Below, one piece after another: positions 45,871-56,106 of a DNA stretch of 64,000 nucleotides (positions within the stretch are counted from its first letter, which is position 1; each line of letters begins with the position of its first letter). The position numbers and the translations under genes are program-made. The notes below the pieces were generated by a model. The model searched no databases. It worked only from the letters and a program-made list of their open reading frames with translations, and was not told the origin of the DNA. This DNA comes from Alkalicoccobacillus plakortidis (GTDB lineage: Bacteria; Bacillota; Bacilli; Bacillales; Bacillaceae_D), in the NCBI RefSeq assembly GCF_023703085.1, contig NZ_JAMQJY010000003.1, positions 1 to 64,000 of the forward strand. The letters are read 5' to 3'.

Positions 45871-46840
45871 TTATAGCCACCACATGTCTGGAACTGGATC
45901 TTTGATTAACACTTGCTGTAGATTTGATACGGCACGACTGAACCCTTCATCAATGGACATTAAGCCATCTTCATGTTCAATACTAATCGCCCCATCATAC
46001 CCAACTGTTCGTAGTGCACTAATAATGTCTGACCAAACCTTTAGGTCATGGCCATATCCTACAGAGCGGAAGATCCATGCGCGATCCTGCATGTTGGCAT
46101 ATGACTGCATATCTAACAAACCATGCATGTTCACATTTTCTTGATCAATGTATGTGTCCTTCGCATGGAAAAAGTGGATTGCATTGCGCTTTCCAAGGAT
46201 TTTAATCGCAGCTACGGGATCGATCCCTTGCCACCATAGATGACTCGGATCGACGTTTGCGCCAATGACATCACCTACAGCTTCACGAAGCTTTAAAAGG
46301 GTTGCTTGGGGTATGTACGAGGAACCCACCATGCAACTCAAGTGCGATTTTCACATTATGATCACTCGCAAATTGCCCTGCTTCTTTCCAATAAGGAATC
46401 AGTTTTTCTTCCCACTGCCATTTTAAAATTTCAGCATGCTCATTTGGCCATGGCGCTACCGGCCAGCTTGGTGCTTTAGCTCCTTCATAAGCGCCAGGAG
46501 TTCCTGAGAAAGTTGTGACGACCTCAACACCTAGTTTTTCAGCTAATCGAACAGTATCAAGAAAGTCTTGATGGCAACGTTCTGCAAATTCACGATCTGG
46601 TGTGATCGGATTACCGTGGCAGCTTAAGCTACTGATCGTTAAACCTCTGCTCTCAACAGCGTGCTGAAAAGCCTTCAACTTCGACTCATCAGCTAATAAT
46701 TCCGAAGGGTTACAATGAGCATTTCCAGGGTAACCACCCGTTCCAATCTCAACTGTTTCTAACCCCAGGCTCTTGATATGATCTAGCATTTCTTCTAACG
46801 GTTTATCCGCAAACAATACGGCAAAAACTCCAAGTTTCAT
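45871..46840 (-). CDS. Sugar phosphate isomerase/epimerase family protein (frameshifted)
   Basis: A second AP_endonuc_2-type TIM-barrel enzyme starts MKLGVFAVLFADKPLEEML, with HGNPITPD, VVTTFSGTPG, IALELHGGFLVHTP, NVDPSHLWWQG and FFHAKDTYID, and a C-terminal ISIEHEDG motif. The frame breaks at 46304-46309; restoring GCTGGG gives HTPATLLKLREAVG and a 322-residue protein. The length and motifs differ from the first copy, so the two are not recent duplicates. Substrate not known. Confidence 0.87.
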
Positions 46841-46867
46841 ATAAACTCCTCCTAAAATAGTAATTTC

Positions 46868-47942
46868 TTATTCTACAGGTGCTGGTCGACTGCACTGACT
46901 CTGCATCGCATAATGCTGATTCGTTGCAGAAGCCGTGTAAAAGCCATGCATAGCTTCGAGCACATGATATCCCATCTCTCCAGACGCTCGAGTTGGGCTA
47001 CCTGTAACGACTGCTCTAGCCATATCTTTTAATCCAAGACCTCGTTCATTTTCGGTGTGATCATGAGTTAAAGCTAGTTCGGTCCAGTCTAACTCCCCTG
47101 CTTTTTTGATATATACAGGTCCACCAAAGGTATTAGGATCTGGTACACGCAAAGTGCCTTCAGTACCGTAGATTTCGATCCACGGCAGAGTTGCTCCCCA
47201 AACATCAAAGCTCATAATCAGAGTACCAACTGCTCCATTTTCAAAGTCAATAACTCCGGTTACGTGGGTAGGCGTATTGACTGGGATCAATTCCCCATTA
47301 CGTTCAGGGCTAGTTGCCACTCTCTCCTGCAACGCTGATTGTGCAGATCCAGTAACCCGGCGGAATGGACCAATGAGATGGATTAAAGCTGTAAGATAAT
47401 AGGGTCCCATATCAAAAAGTGGGCCGGCTCCTTCCTGATAATAAAAGTAAGGATTCGGATGCCAAGCTTTCAGGACCATGTGACATCATAAAAGCTGTTG
47501 CTGCTACAGGTTTGCCAATTGAGCCATCATCAATCAATTTACGGCATGTTTGCAAACCTCCACCAAGAAACGTATCAGGAGCTACACCAACTTGCAGTCC
47601 TTTCTCCTTAGCAACCTCGAGAATTTGCTCTGCATCCTGCAACGAGATTGACAGTGGTTTTTCAAGAAAAACATGCTTGCCATTTTGTAAGGCTTTAAGC
47701 GAAACCTCTGCATGAGCCGCAGGTATCGTTAGGTTTAAAACCATATCAATATCAGGGTCCGCATATAGCTCATCTGGTGTAAGCACTTTCGTAATGTTAT
47801 AGGCTTTTGCCTTTTCTCTAGCTGCCACTTCATTTAAATCACTGCAAGCTACAATCTCAACAAATTCGTCCGATGCACAATTTTGCAAATAAATATCACT
47901 AATCGTGCCGCAGCCAACAATTCCTACTCTGGCTTTTTGCAT
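46868..47942 (-). CDS. Gfo/Idh/MocA oxidoreductase (second of two, frameshifted)
   Basis: The second dehydrogenase of the locus has RVGIVGCGTISDIYLQNC for NAD(P) binding, the VFLEKPLS catalytic lysine motif, APDTFLGGGLQTCR and MGPYYLTALIHL. The frame breaks at 47462-47467; restoring GCTGG gives SHGPESWHPNPYFYYQEGAGP, the usual family sequence, and 357 residues. It lies next to its likely partner isomerase at 45871. Confidence 0.88.
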
Positions 47943-48062
47943 TCAACTCACTCTCCTCTACAAAATAAACCGCTTACAGAATTCGATTTACCAATACGTG
48001 TATACGCTATCATTCTACCTTTTTTTATGAGAATGTATAATACTTTTACCTCTTTAATTTAA

Positions 48063-48905
48063 TTAACTTTTTATCGCACCTTCTGTTATCCCTGCAATAA
48101 CCTGCTTGCTAAATAGTAGAAAAATAACAAGTAGCGGAAGTGTAGCTAGGAAAGTACCGTTTAATACCATACTATAATCTTGTGAATACGTACCATTCAA
48201 TGTTTTTAATGCGACCTGTATGGTGTGAACACTTCGATCCTTTAGAACAACTAATGGCCATAAGAAGTCATTCCATACATTCATATACGTAATTAATCCT
48301 AGGGTAGCAAGTGCCGGGCGGAGAATAGGTAAGATCACTGTCCAATACAATCGGAAATTTGAACAGCCATCCATACGTCCAGCATCAATTAGTTCATCAG
48401 GAACAGCTGACGAGATATATTGCCTCATCCAAAACACACCAAAAGCATTGACCATAGCTGGCACAATCAAAGCCGTTAACGTATTGATCCAACCTAGCTG
48501 ACTAACGATCATATAGGAAGGAATTAATCCTAGCTGTGCCGGTACCATCATTGTTGCAAGAACAAAGATGAATAATCCATTGCGTCCTTTAAACTTCAAC
48601 TTGGCAAATGCAAAACCAGCTAAAGAGCAAAAGAAGAGCACAGAGAGCGTAATCAAGGTTGCTACGATAAAGGTATTAAACAAAGCCTGAAGAAAATTAA
48701 TATTTGTAAAAACCTTACCCGCATTGACAAAGAATTCGGTACCAGGCAACACTGCCGGTGGAAACTGGCTAACTGCAGATGTATGATTCGAACCAATAAC
48801 AAACATCCAGTATAAAGGAAACAATGCACATAAACTGAAGAAAACTAAGGTTGTGTATAAGCCTATTTTTCCAACGCTGTAAGGTTTACTTCCGACTTCC
48901 CTCAT
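48063..48905 (-). CDS. Carbohydrate ABC transporter permease (MalG type)
   Basis: The 280-residue permease has six membrane helices and the C-terminal EAA-like loop DELIDAGRMDGCSNFRLYWTVILP, which docks the ATPase. It is the second permease of the importer. As is common in Bacillus CUT1 systems, no ATPase gene lies in the locus, so an MsmX-type shared ATPase probably powers it. The ATG at 48905 fits AAGGA better than the upstream GTG. Confidence 0.92.
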   Translation of the reverse strand: MREVGSKPYSVGKIGLYTTLVFFSLCALFPLYWMFVIGSNHTSAVSQFPPAVLPGTEFFVNAGKVFTNINFLQALFNTFIVATLITLSVLFFCSLAGFAFAKLKFKGRNGLFIFVLATMMVPAQLGLIPSYMIVSQLGWINTLTALIVPAMVNAFGVFWMRQYISSAVPDELIDAGRMDGCSNFRLYWTVILPILRPALATLGLITYMNVWNDFLWPLVVLKDRSVHTIQVALKTLNGTYSQDYSMVLNGTFLATLPLLVIFLLFSKQVIAGITEGAIKS

Positions 48906-48918
48906 AATAATCACATCC

Positions 48919-49839
48919 TTAATCAGCAGATTTGATTTTTCGCGTCACAAACAGATTTAATAAAGAGAACAACACTATAATCAGGAATAATAACCATGCG
49001 ATAGCTGATGCATATCCAAATGAATTTCTGATAAATGCTTCCTCATATAAATACAAAGTAAGTGTTAAGCCCTGATTCATAGCTCCCCCACCCATTCCTG
49101 AGAATGTCTGTGGTTCTGCAAAAATCTGCATGCCTCCAATTGTTGAAAGAATCACGGTGAATATGATCATTGGGCGAATCATCGGTATGGTGATAAACAA
49201 GAATTGTTGCCTTTTACTTGCTCCATCAATCGTTGCTGCTTCATATAAATCCTTTGGAATACTTTGTAAGGCTGCAAGATAAATAATCGAATTGTATCCA
49301 ACCCACCGCCAAAGGACCATGCTTGAAATGGCAATATGCGTTCCTAATATAGATGCTTTCCAATTGATTGGATCTACACCAACAAGTGAAAGCAAATAGT
49401 TAATAATGCCATAATGCTGACCATAGATAGAATCGAACACAATCGCAACCGCAACAACAGATGTGATATTTGGCAAAAACACAGCTAGTCTAAAAAAATG
49501 GCGCCCTTTTAACAAGGCTTGATTTAGAACAAAGGCTAATACAAGTGCTAGAGCAAGCTGCGGAATGGTGGACATTAACCAGATACTCATTGTGTTTCCT
49601 AGAGCCTTCCAAAACAGCGGATCTGTCAGTAGCCACTGATAATTCGTAAATCCAACAAACTCTTTTGTCCCAAGTATGTTCCATTTATGAAAAGAGATAT
49701 AAGCGGTAAACAGGATTGGAAACACACCGAACACACCGAATAATAGAAAAAAAGGAGAGATATATAGATAAGCTGAAATATGATCCCTTTTACTTTGGGT
49801 CATAAGCTTCTTTGGTTTGGTTGCATTACTTACCTTCAT
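48919..49839 (-). CDS. Carbohydrate ABC transporter permease (MalF type)
   Basis: The 306-residue permease has six membrane helices, an N-terminal ISAYLYISPFFLLFGVFGV segment and the EAA loop DLYEAATIDGASKRQQFLFITIP. It pairs with the MalG-type permease 14 bases downstream. GGAGG is seven bases before the ATG at 49839. Confidence 0.92.
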   Translation of the reverse strand: MKVSNATKPKKLMTQSKRDHISAYLYISPFFLLFGVFGVFPILFTAYISFHKWNILGTKEFVGFTNYQWLLTDPLFWKALGNTMSIWLMSTIPQLALALVLAFVLNQALLKGRHFFRLAVFLPNITSVVAVAIVFDSIYGQHYGIINYLLSLVGVDPINWKASILGTHIAISSMVLWRWVGYNSIIYLAALQSIPKDLYEAATIDGASKRQQFLFITIPMIRPMIIFTVILSTIGGMQIFAEPQTFSGMGGGAMNQGLTLTLYLYEEAFIRNSFGYASAIAWLLFLIIVLFSLLNLFVTRKIKSAD

Positions 49840-49902
49840 CACCATTCCTCCTTACATCTGTAAAGGGGCCACCGTCCAAGATGGCACCCTTTCTGACATA
49901 GA

Positions 49903-51173
49903 TTATCGACCGATTTCTCGCTCCAAACTATTCATCGCAGCATCCCAGCTAGACTCTGGTGTATCCTGACCATCCTGTACTCTTATGATCGCGTCACTTA
50001 AAATTTTCTCAATTTGAATCGATTCTGGTCCTTCTAAAATAGGTGTAACCCGCTCAGCCGCTTCTGAGTAAATTTGTCCAACTGGTGCATCATTAAAGTA
50101 TTCACTTGTGTAATTCACAGCTCCTCCGATCCATATACAGATGGGGTAGACGGGAAATTTCCAAGCTCTCTAAAAACCGTCAATTGCTGCTCAGGGGCTA
50201 GCACCCACTCAATCAAGTCATACGCTTCTTGCGGATGCTTCGATTCTTTTGGAACCGTCAAAAACGATCCGCCCATATTTCCTGACCCCTCTGGAATTTG
50301 CGTAATATCCCAAAGCCCCGCAGCATCAGGAGCACTCTCTTGAATTTGTGTCATCCGCCAAGCTGGAGCTACTACCGTCGCAAAGTCACCGTTTAACAAA
50401 CCTGCTGACCACTCCGTACTTCCATCTTCCATGTTTGTCGTTAAGCCTTTTTCAATGACCTCCATCGCGTAATCGTACGCTCTATGAATAGCAGGGTTAT
50501 CCTCAACAATGATATTCCCCTCAGCATCAAAGTACTTTGCATCGCCTTGACCCTCTATCACGGCATACATATTGCCCGGATTAGGAAGAAACGCCTTACC
50601 TGTCTTTTCCTTCACCAGCTCACCAGCTGAGATAAATTCATCCCAAGTCTTTAACAGCTCTGCAACTTCATCACGATCTGTTGGAAGACCAGCTTCCTCA
50701 AAAAGATCTAACCGATAAGCCAATGCCTGAGGGCCGATATCAGTTGGAAGCCCTAAAAGATACTGTTCATCAATTGAAAGTGCCTGCTTCCATTTCCAAT
50801 CAAGATAATCGCCTTCTACATCTGCTCCCCCATAATCTAATAAATTATGGAAGTGATCAGGATTCGCCTTCATTTTATCAATCCCTTTTACCTCAATCGC
50901 CGAGATATCAGGTGCACCACTTCCAGCAGCAAGAGCTGTAGTTAGGTTGTTATGAACATCATTAAAATCAGCCGTTTGGATATTTACTTTTAAATCGTGC
51001 TCCTCCGCATACTGATTAATCAAGCCCTCGATCCCCATGTTGTTCCATAGCCAGATCGTCAATTCCACTTGACCATCATCCGCTTTCTCTTCCCCACCAC
51101 CACATGCAGACAACGCAGCTGCACTTGCTAATATGACCGAGCCGAAGATCCATTTACGCCAAACTTTTCTCAT
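49903..51173 (-). CDS. Sugar ABC transporter substrate-binding lipoprotein (frameshifted)
   Basis: This CUT1 binding protein has a lipoprotein signal peptide with lipobox LSAC, a LTIWLWNNMGIEGLINQY N-terminus and the usual family-1 binding folds. The frame breaks at 50118-50121, where a G appears lost from GCTGGTG; restoring it gives SEELVNYTSEYFND and a 423-residue protein. It is the first gene of a transcript that includes two permeases, two dehydrogenases and two isomerases, with a cre site at 51195. The sugar is not known. Confidence 0.9.
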
Positions 51174-51194
51174 TTTCTTTATCCCCCTTTTAAA

Positions 51195-51208
51195 AGAAAG
51201 CGCTTACA
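51195..51208 (-). promoter_or_regulatory. CcpA cre site of the keto-sugar locus
   Basis: On the minus strand TGTAAGCGCTTTCT matches the cre consensus except at the last base, just upstream of the binding-protein start. This predicts carbon catabolite control. Confidence 0.75.
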
Positions 51209-51391
51209 TATTGTCATTGTACGCTGGGATTTTCAGAATATGATTAAACTTATTTGAAGTTTGGTGGCTGGCTGCGGGGGAAAATAAGTTTTTCATGGAT
51301 TTTTTTATTTTTTGCCCATTGGAGCTTTATTTATGAGTATTTTTAAATTGTTTGAGCATGCGGGCGAGGATTTTGAGCATTTTTCAGATTT

Positions 51392-51500
51392 CCCGCGCAC
51401 CTTACTCCATTCCCCGCGCATTTTCAGCTTTTTCGCGCACCGCACCCCAATTCCCGCGCATTTTCAGCTTTTCCGCGCACCTCATCCCCGCACCACAAAC
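51392..51500. repeat. CGCGCA array, alternating 21/19-bp spacing
   Basis: CGCGCA cores start at 51394, 51415, 51434, 51455 and 51474, giving spacings of 21, 19, 21 and 19. CGCGCATTTTCAGCTTTT units alternate with CGCGCACC units. It is in the non-coding gap 51209-51541, which holds no other supported feature apart from the terminator at its 3' end. Confidence 0.65.
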
Positions 51501-51524
51501 AAAAAAGCCTGGGCAGGCTTTTCC
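51501..51524 (-). terminator. Terminator after the methyltransferase gene
   Basis: AAGCCTG and CAGGCTT form a short stem followed on the minus strand by TTTTTT. Confidence 0.75.
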
Positions 51525-51541
51525 ATTACTTTTTAACGCAT

Positions 51542-52277
51542 CTAAGTATAAATCGATGCCTGGCTTACATCTATAAAGCCGTGTCGACTGATCTGCTGAT
51601 AAATATCATATAGTTTTTCCGTGTGATCGTTTTGGTTCCAGTTTTCGAGCTGCCATGGAATGGCTTTTAAATAATAGAGGAGTGCTCCTAAATCGTAGAA
51701 TCGCTGAATCGGGTACTCTTCTTTTGCATATGTAACGTCAAATCCAAGCGTCTTCTAGTTGCTTCTGTGCAATTGCTAGATTCCATCCATCATATGTTAA
51801 TGGTGTGTCAAACCACTCATTGATCTCAAAGCAGTCGTCTCCACCAACTTGCTGAGTAATAAATGTTCCTCCTTGCTTTAGAATTCTGTAAACTTCATTT
51901 GCGTCAAAGGATTCATGCTTGTTCACAATCAATTCAAATTCTTGCTCCTCAAATGGAAGATCATCGTCATTTTCTATTTCATAAACTGAGACTCCTAACG
52001 GTTCGAGTCGTTTTTTGGCAATTGCAACATTAGGCTTGTATCCTTCTGTTGCTTTAACAATTGGTGGGAATGGCTGAAAATAGCTTAATAGTTCCCCTCC
52101 GCCTGTTCCCATATCTAACATACTTTTTACTGCAGCCATCTCTTTTCGAACAAAGCTACCGTATGACCACGTAAGAATGGATGAACTAGCTCTACCTGTT
52201 TCCGATATGTACGAAAAATCCCAACCTTGAAATGTTTCTTCTGATGCTTTTAAATCGTTTAGAAAGTTCTGTTCCAT
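51542..52277 (-). CDS. Class I SAM-dependent methyltransferase (frameshifted)
   Basis: The protein has the SAM-binding motif MLDMGTGGGELL and the post-motifs LPFEEQEFELIVNKHESFD and RILKQGGTFITQQVGG. The frame stops early, but restoring CCAGC at 51744-51749 gives EDAGFDVTYAKEEYPIQRFYD and a 244-residue protein that ends at 51542. This fits the small methyltransferase group next to GNAT genes in bacilli. The substrate is unknown. Confidence 0.87.
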
Positions 52278-52341
52278 GGGCGATGCCTCCTAATTGTATA
52301 TTTTTATTTTCAGACGTATGATCTTATACAGAGGTGATTCT

Positions 52342-53194
52342 ATGGAATGTAGAAGTTTAACAAATGTAGATATAAACGATCTTACAAATTGCTTTAATTT
52401 TGCTTTTTCTGATTACATCATTCCGATGCACTTAGAGACATCACAGCTTAAGGATCGGTTTTATGCTGCTGGCATTGATTATTCCCTTTCCTTTGGAGCT
52501 TTTGATTCACAAAATCGTTTAGTTGCGTTTATCATGCATTGCACGGATCATTCATACAAGCCCTCAACGGTGTTTAATGTAGGTACAGGTGTTATTCCAG
52601 ACTACCGGGGGCAACGACTTATCGCACAGCTCTACAACTACGCCAAGCCCAATCCTCTTAGCGAGTGGCATTAAAACGAGAATGCTTGAGGTGATTCAAT
52701 CGAATGATAAGGCTATTAGAGCGTATCAATCAGTAGGGTTTGAGATTGCTAGAGAGTTCCATAGTTTTAAAGGACGTGTTCAACCACCCGAAAAACATGT
52801 TCAAAAAGGCCTCATTGCTTATGCGTCACCTGAAGAGTTTTCTCAATTGGATCATCCTTCGTTTTGGAGTTTTCAACCTTCCTGGGAAAATTCAATAGAA
52901 TCGATTCATCGAAATATCCAAGCTTATACGATCTATTTCATTCAAGATAACGATAAAACGTGCGGATATGCTGTTGTTCATTCTGCAACTGGACTGATCA
53001 AGCAGTTTGGAGTTTTACACGAAAAACGTCGACAAGGATATGGAACAACACTATTTAAAGCGATTTCAAAGCAACATTCTGAAATCAAGATCATAAACAT
53101 CGACAAAATAGATACAGTTACTTTAGAATTTCTGAACAAAATCGGTCTAGTAGACTATATTCAACAATTTGAGATGCACGCAGCTAATGTCTAA
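52342..53194 (+). CDS. GNAT family N-acetyltransferase, two-domain (frameshifted)
   Basis: Two GNAT-like halves are joined: the first has the acetyl-CoA loop VIPDYRGQRLIAQLY and the second LHEKRRQGYGTTLFKAI. The frame breaks at 52643-52648; restoring CCAGC gives PILLASGIKTRMLEVIQSND, a normal sequence for this family, and 283 residues. GAGGTG lies before the ATG at 52342. It is divergent from the methyltransferase gene. Confidence 0.85.
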
Positions 53195-53709
53195 TTCAGT
53201 TGTTCTAGGAAGTGTTCTATCTCTTTTGTTCTTGTAAGGATATGCACTCGATTTTGTTTCCTTTTGAGTTCAAATTCAGCAAGTCTATTTTTCATTGTTC
53301 TTTTTCGTGGATAATAGGTTTTTAGAATGTACCAAAGGAATCCAGGGTCTAGCTGCTCCCTACACCCTTTTGTTAAGTCTGGTCTTGATTTCCCATGGTA
53401 CATAAACCTTCTTTTTACGACACGATAGAGACATATTAATAATGGCTGATCAATATAGATAATTGTATCAGCCCTATTTACTCGCCCCTCAAATGTTGAG
53501 CTATAATTCCCTTCAATAATCCAGCTGTGTGTCTGAACAATCTCTTGTTGCTTCTCAATAAAGATGGCCTTATCCTCTTCAATCCAGTCCGGCTTCCAAT
53601 ACATCGTATCCAAATGATGAACCGGTATGTGAAGCTTTTCAGATAATTGCCTAGCAAATGTTGACTTACCTGCTCCGGCTGATGCACCTACAACCATAAT
53701 TCTTTGCAT
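53191..53709 (-). CDS. P-loop nucleotide kinase-like protein (FlaR/adenylate kinase-like)
   Basis: The 172-residue protein has a Walker A motif GASAGAGKSTFARQL and the HHLDTMYWKPDW segment typical of topology modulation protein (FlaR)-type P-loop ATPases. WIIEGNYSSTFEGRV and IYIDQPLLICLYRV follow. The substrate is not established. It starts five bases after the SDR stop and probably shares its transcript. Its 3' end overlaps the GNAT stop by four bases in convergent orientation. Confidence 0.85.
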   Translation of the reverse strand: MQRIMVVGASAGAGKSTFARQLSEKLHIPVHHLDTMYWKPDWIEEDKAIFIEKQQEIVQTHSWIIEGNYSSTFEGRVNRADTIIYIDQPLLICLYRVVKRRFMYHGKSRPDLTKGCREQLDPGFLWYILKTYYPRKRTMKNRLAEFELKRKQNRVHILTRTKEIEHFLEQLN

Positions 53710-53714
53710 CGCTA

Positions 53715-54570
53715 TCATTCCTTTGCCTTTGTTAGTCCACTCTCTTCCATACTCCAATCCCATAGCTTCTCGGCAAGTTCGTCATCAGCTGCACGCTTTG
53801 AGATCGGCGCTTGTTTTTCTTTTACAAAATACTCCCCTGTTACTCTATCTAGTTCTGAACTTGTAGCAAGATAAACAGCTGTTTTTGAACCTTGCTCGGG
53901 GGTAAGAAAAACCGGCTTAAGCACACGATGAATCGCTTTTCCAAATCCCGTATCCCGGTTCACTCCTAGATTTGTTGCAACTGCACCAGGGTGGGTAGCA
54001 TTTACAGTCACACTTGTTCCTTTCAACTCTTTTGCCAGCTTTCTAGCAAAAAGAACATTGGCTAACTTGGATTGTCCATAGCCCTTCATCACATTAAATC
54101 CCGATGTTAATTGAAGATTATCAAAGTCCAAGCTTGCCCCATTTATGTGCACCTGATGAAACAATGACGATTCGACCATCAGAGGACTCTTTGATTTTTC
54201 CAAGCAATAATTGAATAAGTAGAAAATGTCCAAGATGATTAACACCTAACATCGATTCATAGCCATCTGCCGTCTCCTGTCGTTTTGTTGATACAACTCC
54301 TGCATTAGCTATAAAAATATCTAACTGTTGCTCGGATTCGAGAAATCGTTTTGCATACGCGCGGATATCCTGCAAAGAAGCCAAGTCACACAGCTGTAAT
54401 TCAACCGAACCATTTGTCAGTTGCTGCTTAGCTTTTTTTAACGCTTCTTTTCCACGTTGCTCACTTCTACAGAGCATGATGACATGTATGTCTTGGTTCG
54501 CCATGGCAACAGAAGTAGCCAGCCCCATTCCAGAATTTGCACCGGTGACAATTGCTACTTTTTTATTCAT
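53715..54570 (-). CDS. SDR family oxidoreductase, retinol-dehydrogenase-like (frameshifted)
   Basis: The protein has the NAD(P)-binding motif VAIVTGANSGMGLATSVAM, the NAG-type motif (IANAGVV), the catalytic serine region IVIVSSGAHKWG and the active-site YGQSKLANVLFARKLA. The frame breaks at 54128-54133; restoring CCAGC gives GKLDFDNLQLTSGFN and 284 residues. The substrate is unknown. The ATG at 54570 fits AAGGG better than the upstream GTG. Confidence 0.88.
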
Positions 54571-54777
54571 ATCAACCACACCCTTCTCAACACTCGTTCT
54601 CTTTCTATATTACCTTAGAAATTCATTCATTGAATACAAAAAACACTCAAAGATCTGGAAATTCTAAATTGACTTACAAATTAGCTGGTGGTAAAGTGGT
54701 ACGTATAAATTAAGGGTTTCCGTTTTATAGATACAAATTTATACGAATAGGATGGCTTGTTTTTTTATATAGATATT
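54571..54777. other. Divergent non-coding gap
   Basis: Between the SDR gene and the rhamnogalacturonan importer there is AT-rich sequence with no supported ORF. It holds the promoter region of the plus-strand locus and ends in the cre site. Confidence 0.4.
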
Positions 54778-54791
54778 TGAAAGCGCTTTCT
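54778..54791 (+). promoter_or_regulatory. CcpA cre site of the rhamnogalacturonan importer
   Basis: TGAAAGCGCTTTCT is a palindromic cre sequence 30 bases before the start of the binding-protein gene. Confidence 0.8.
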
Positions 54792-54820
54792 ATAAAAAGA
54801 TCTAGGAAGGAGCTCCTTGT

Positions 54821-56083
54821 ATGATGAATAGAAAAAAGGGATTCGTTGTTTATAGCTTACTATTATTTCTTTTAATTGCCTGTAATCAAACTGAACAAAC
54901 GACAAGTGATGGTCGAATGCAACTTAATTATTGGGTTTTATTTGGTGGTGGTGACTTAAGCTATATGCAGGAAATCGTTACTGAATTTAATGAGTCTCAA
55001 GATGAAATCTATGTAAATATCATTCTCCAAGACTTCGACGATTATTACACAAAGCTTGTAACAAGTGTTGCAGCCGATCGAGGTCCAGATATCGCCGTTT
55101 CTCATGCAGCGGTATTACCAGAGTTAGTGAATCAAGGCTTAACAACTCCACTAAATGACTACTCAGATGAAGTTGGCTTAAACTTCGATGACTTCTATGA
55201 AAACCTTCGGGATGCTATGGAAGTGGAAGGAGACTACCACGCAGTTCCTATCGATTCACATCCATTCATTCTCTATATTAACACGGAGCTTGCTGATGAA
55301 GCAGACCTCTTAGATGAAGATGGTAATCCCCAATTTGAACAAACACCAGATGGATTCCGCGATTTCTTCCTTGAGGCTCGAGAGGCTCTTCCTGATAAAA
55401 CAGCGATCGCTAACCCTACTGGAGGATTAGACACCTATCGTTGGTGGTGGACAACTTATTATCAAATGGGTGGCACTCCTATCTTTTCGGATGACTTAAC
55501 AAACCCAGAGATTACATTAGATCAAGACATTGCTGTTCAAGCTGCAGACTACATTCTTAGCTTTTATGGGGATATTATTCCTATGCATTTGAGTGACCCT
55601 TATGAAACCTTCCAATCAGGTAATGCTTTTAGCTTAATGACTGGAGTATGGGGAACTGGGATCTGGGAAAATGCTGAACTACCATTTACAGCCGTTCCAT
55701 TTCCTCAGCTATTTGATGTAGAGGCTGCACAAGGCGACTCACATACGCTAATTATGCCGATCAAAAATGAAACAACTGATGAAAGACAACGTGCAAAAAT
55801 TGAATTCATCAAATTTGTCAGTGATAGTGGTCTTAAATGGGCAGAGGCAGGTCACATTCCATCAATGCCAAAGATCGTGGAATCAGAAGAATATCAGGAG
55901 CTACCATATCGCTCTGACTACGCATCAATCTCACCTGACATTGTTTATACCGATCAGACAATCTATCAGAGTGCTGCTGAAACAGATATGATTAGAAGTC
56001 TTGACGAGATCATGTCTGGCAGATTAACTCCAGAGCAAGGAATTGAGAAAATGATAAATGATCTGGAAATCACCATCCGCTAA
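54821..56083 (+). CDS. Sugar ABC transporter substrate-binding lipoprotein
   Basis: The CUT1 binding protein is about 420 residues, with a lipoprotein signal peptide and lipobox LIAC. The mature N-terminus MQLNYWVLFGGGDLSYMQEIV is followed by the usual SBP folds. It is YesO-like in context: two permeases, a YesL-like protein, a GH2 enzyme and a PL11 lyase follow. Pectin or rhamnogalacturonan oligosaccharides are the likely ligand. AAGGAG precedes the ATG; the second ATG at 54824 is also possible. Confidence 0.9.
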   Translation: MMNRKKGFVVYSLLLFLLIACNQTEQTTSDGRMQLNYWVLFGGGDLSYMQEIVTEFNESQDEIYVNIILQDFDDYYTKLVTSVAADRGPDIAVSHAAVLPELVNQGLTTPLNDYSDEVGLNFDDFYENLRDAMEVEGDYHAVPIDSHPFILYINTELADEADLLDEDGNPQFEQTPDGFRDFFLEAREALPDKTAIANPTGGLDTYRWWWTTYYQMGGTPIFSDDLTNPEITLDQDIAVQAADYILSFYGDIIPMHLSDPYETFQSGNAFSLMTGVWGTGIWENAELPFTAVPFPQLFDVEAAQGDSHTLIMPIKNETTDERQRAKIEFIKFVSDSGLKWAEAGHIPSMPKIVESEEYQELPYRSDYASISPDIVYTDQTIYQSAAETDMIRSLDEIMSGRLTPEQGIEKMINDLEITIR

Positions 56084-56106
56084 TTTACTATTAAGGAGGT
56101 GTTTTA

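Noticed and set aside
51312..51576. ORFs of about 74 codons in the CGCGCA region
   Set aside because: The reading frames follow the repeat, are rich in Phe, Pro and His, and have no ribosome site or known relatives.
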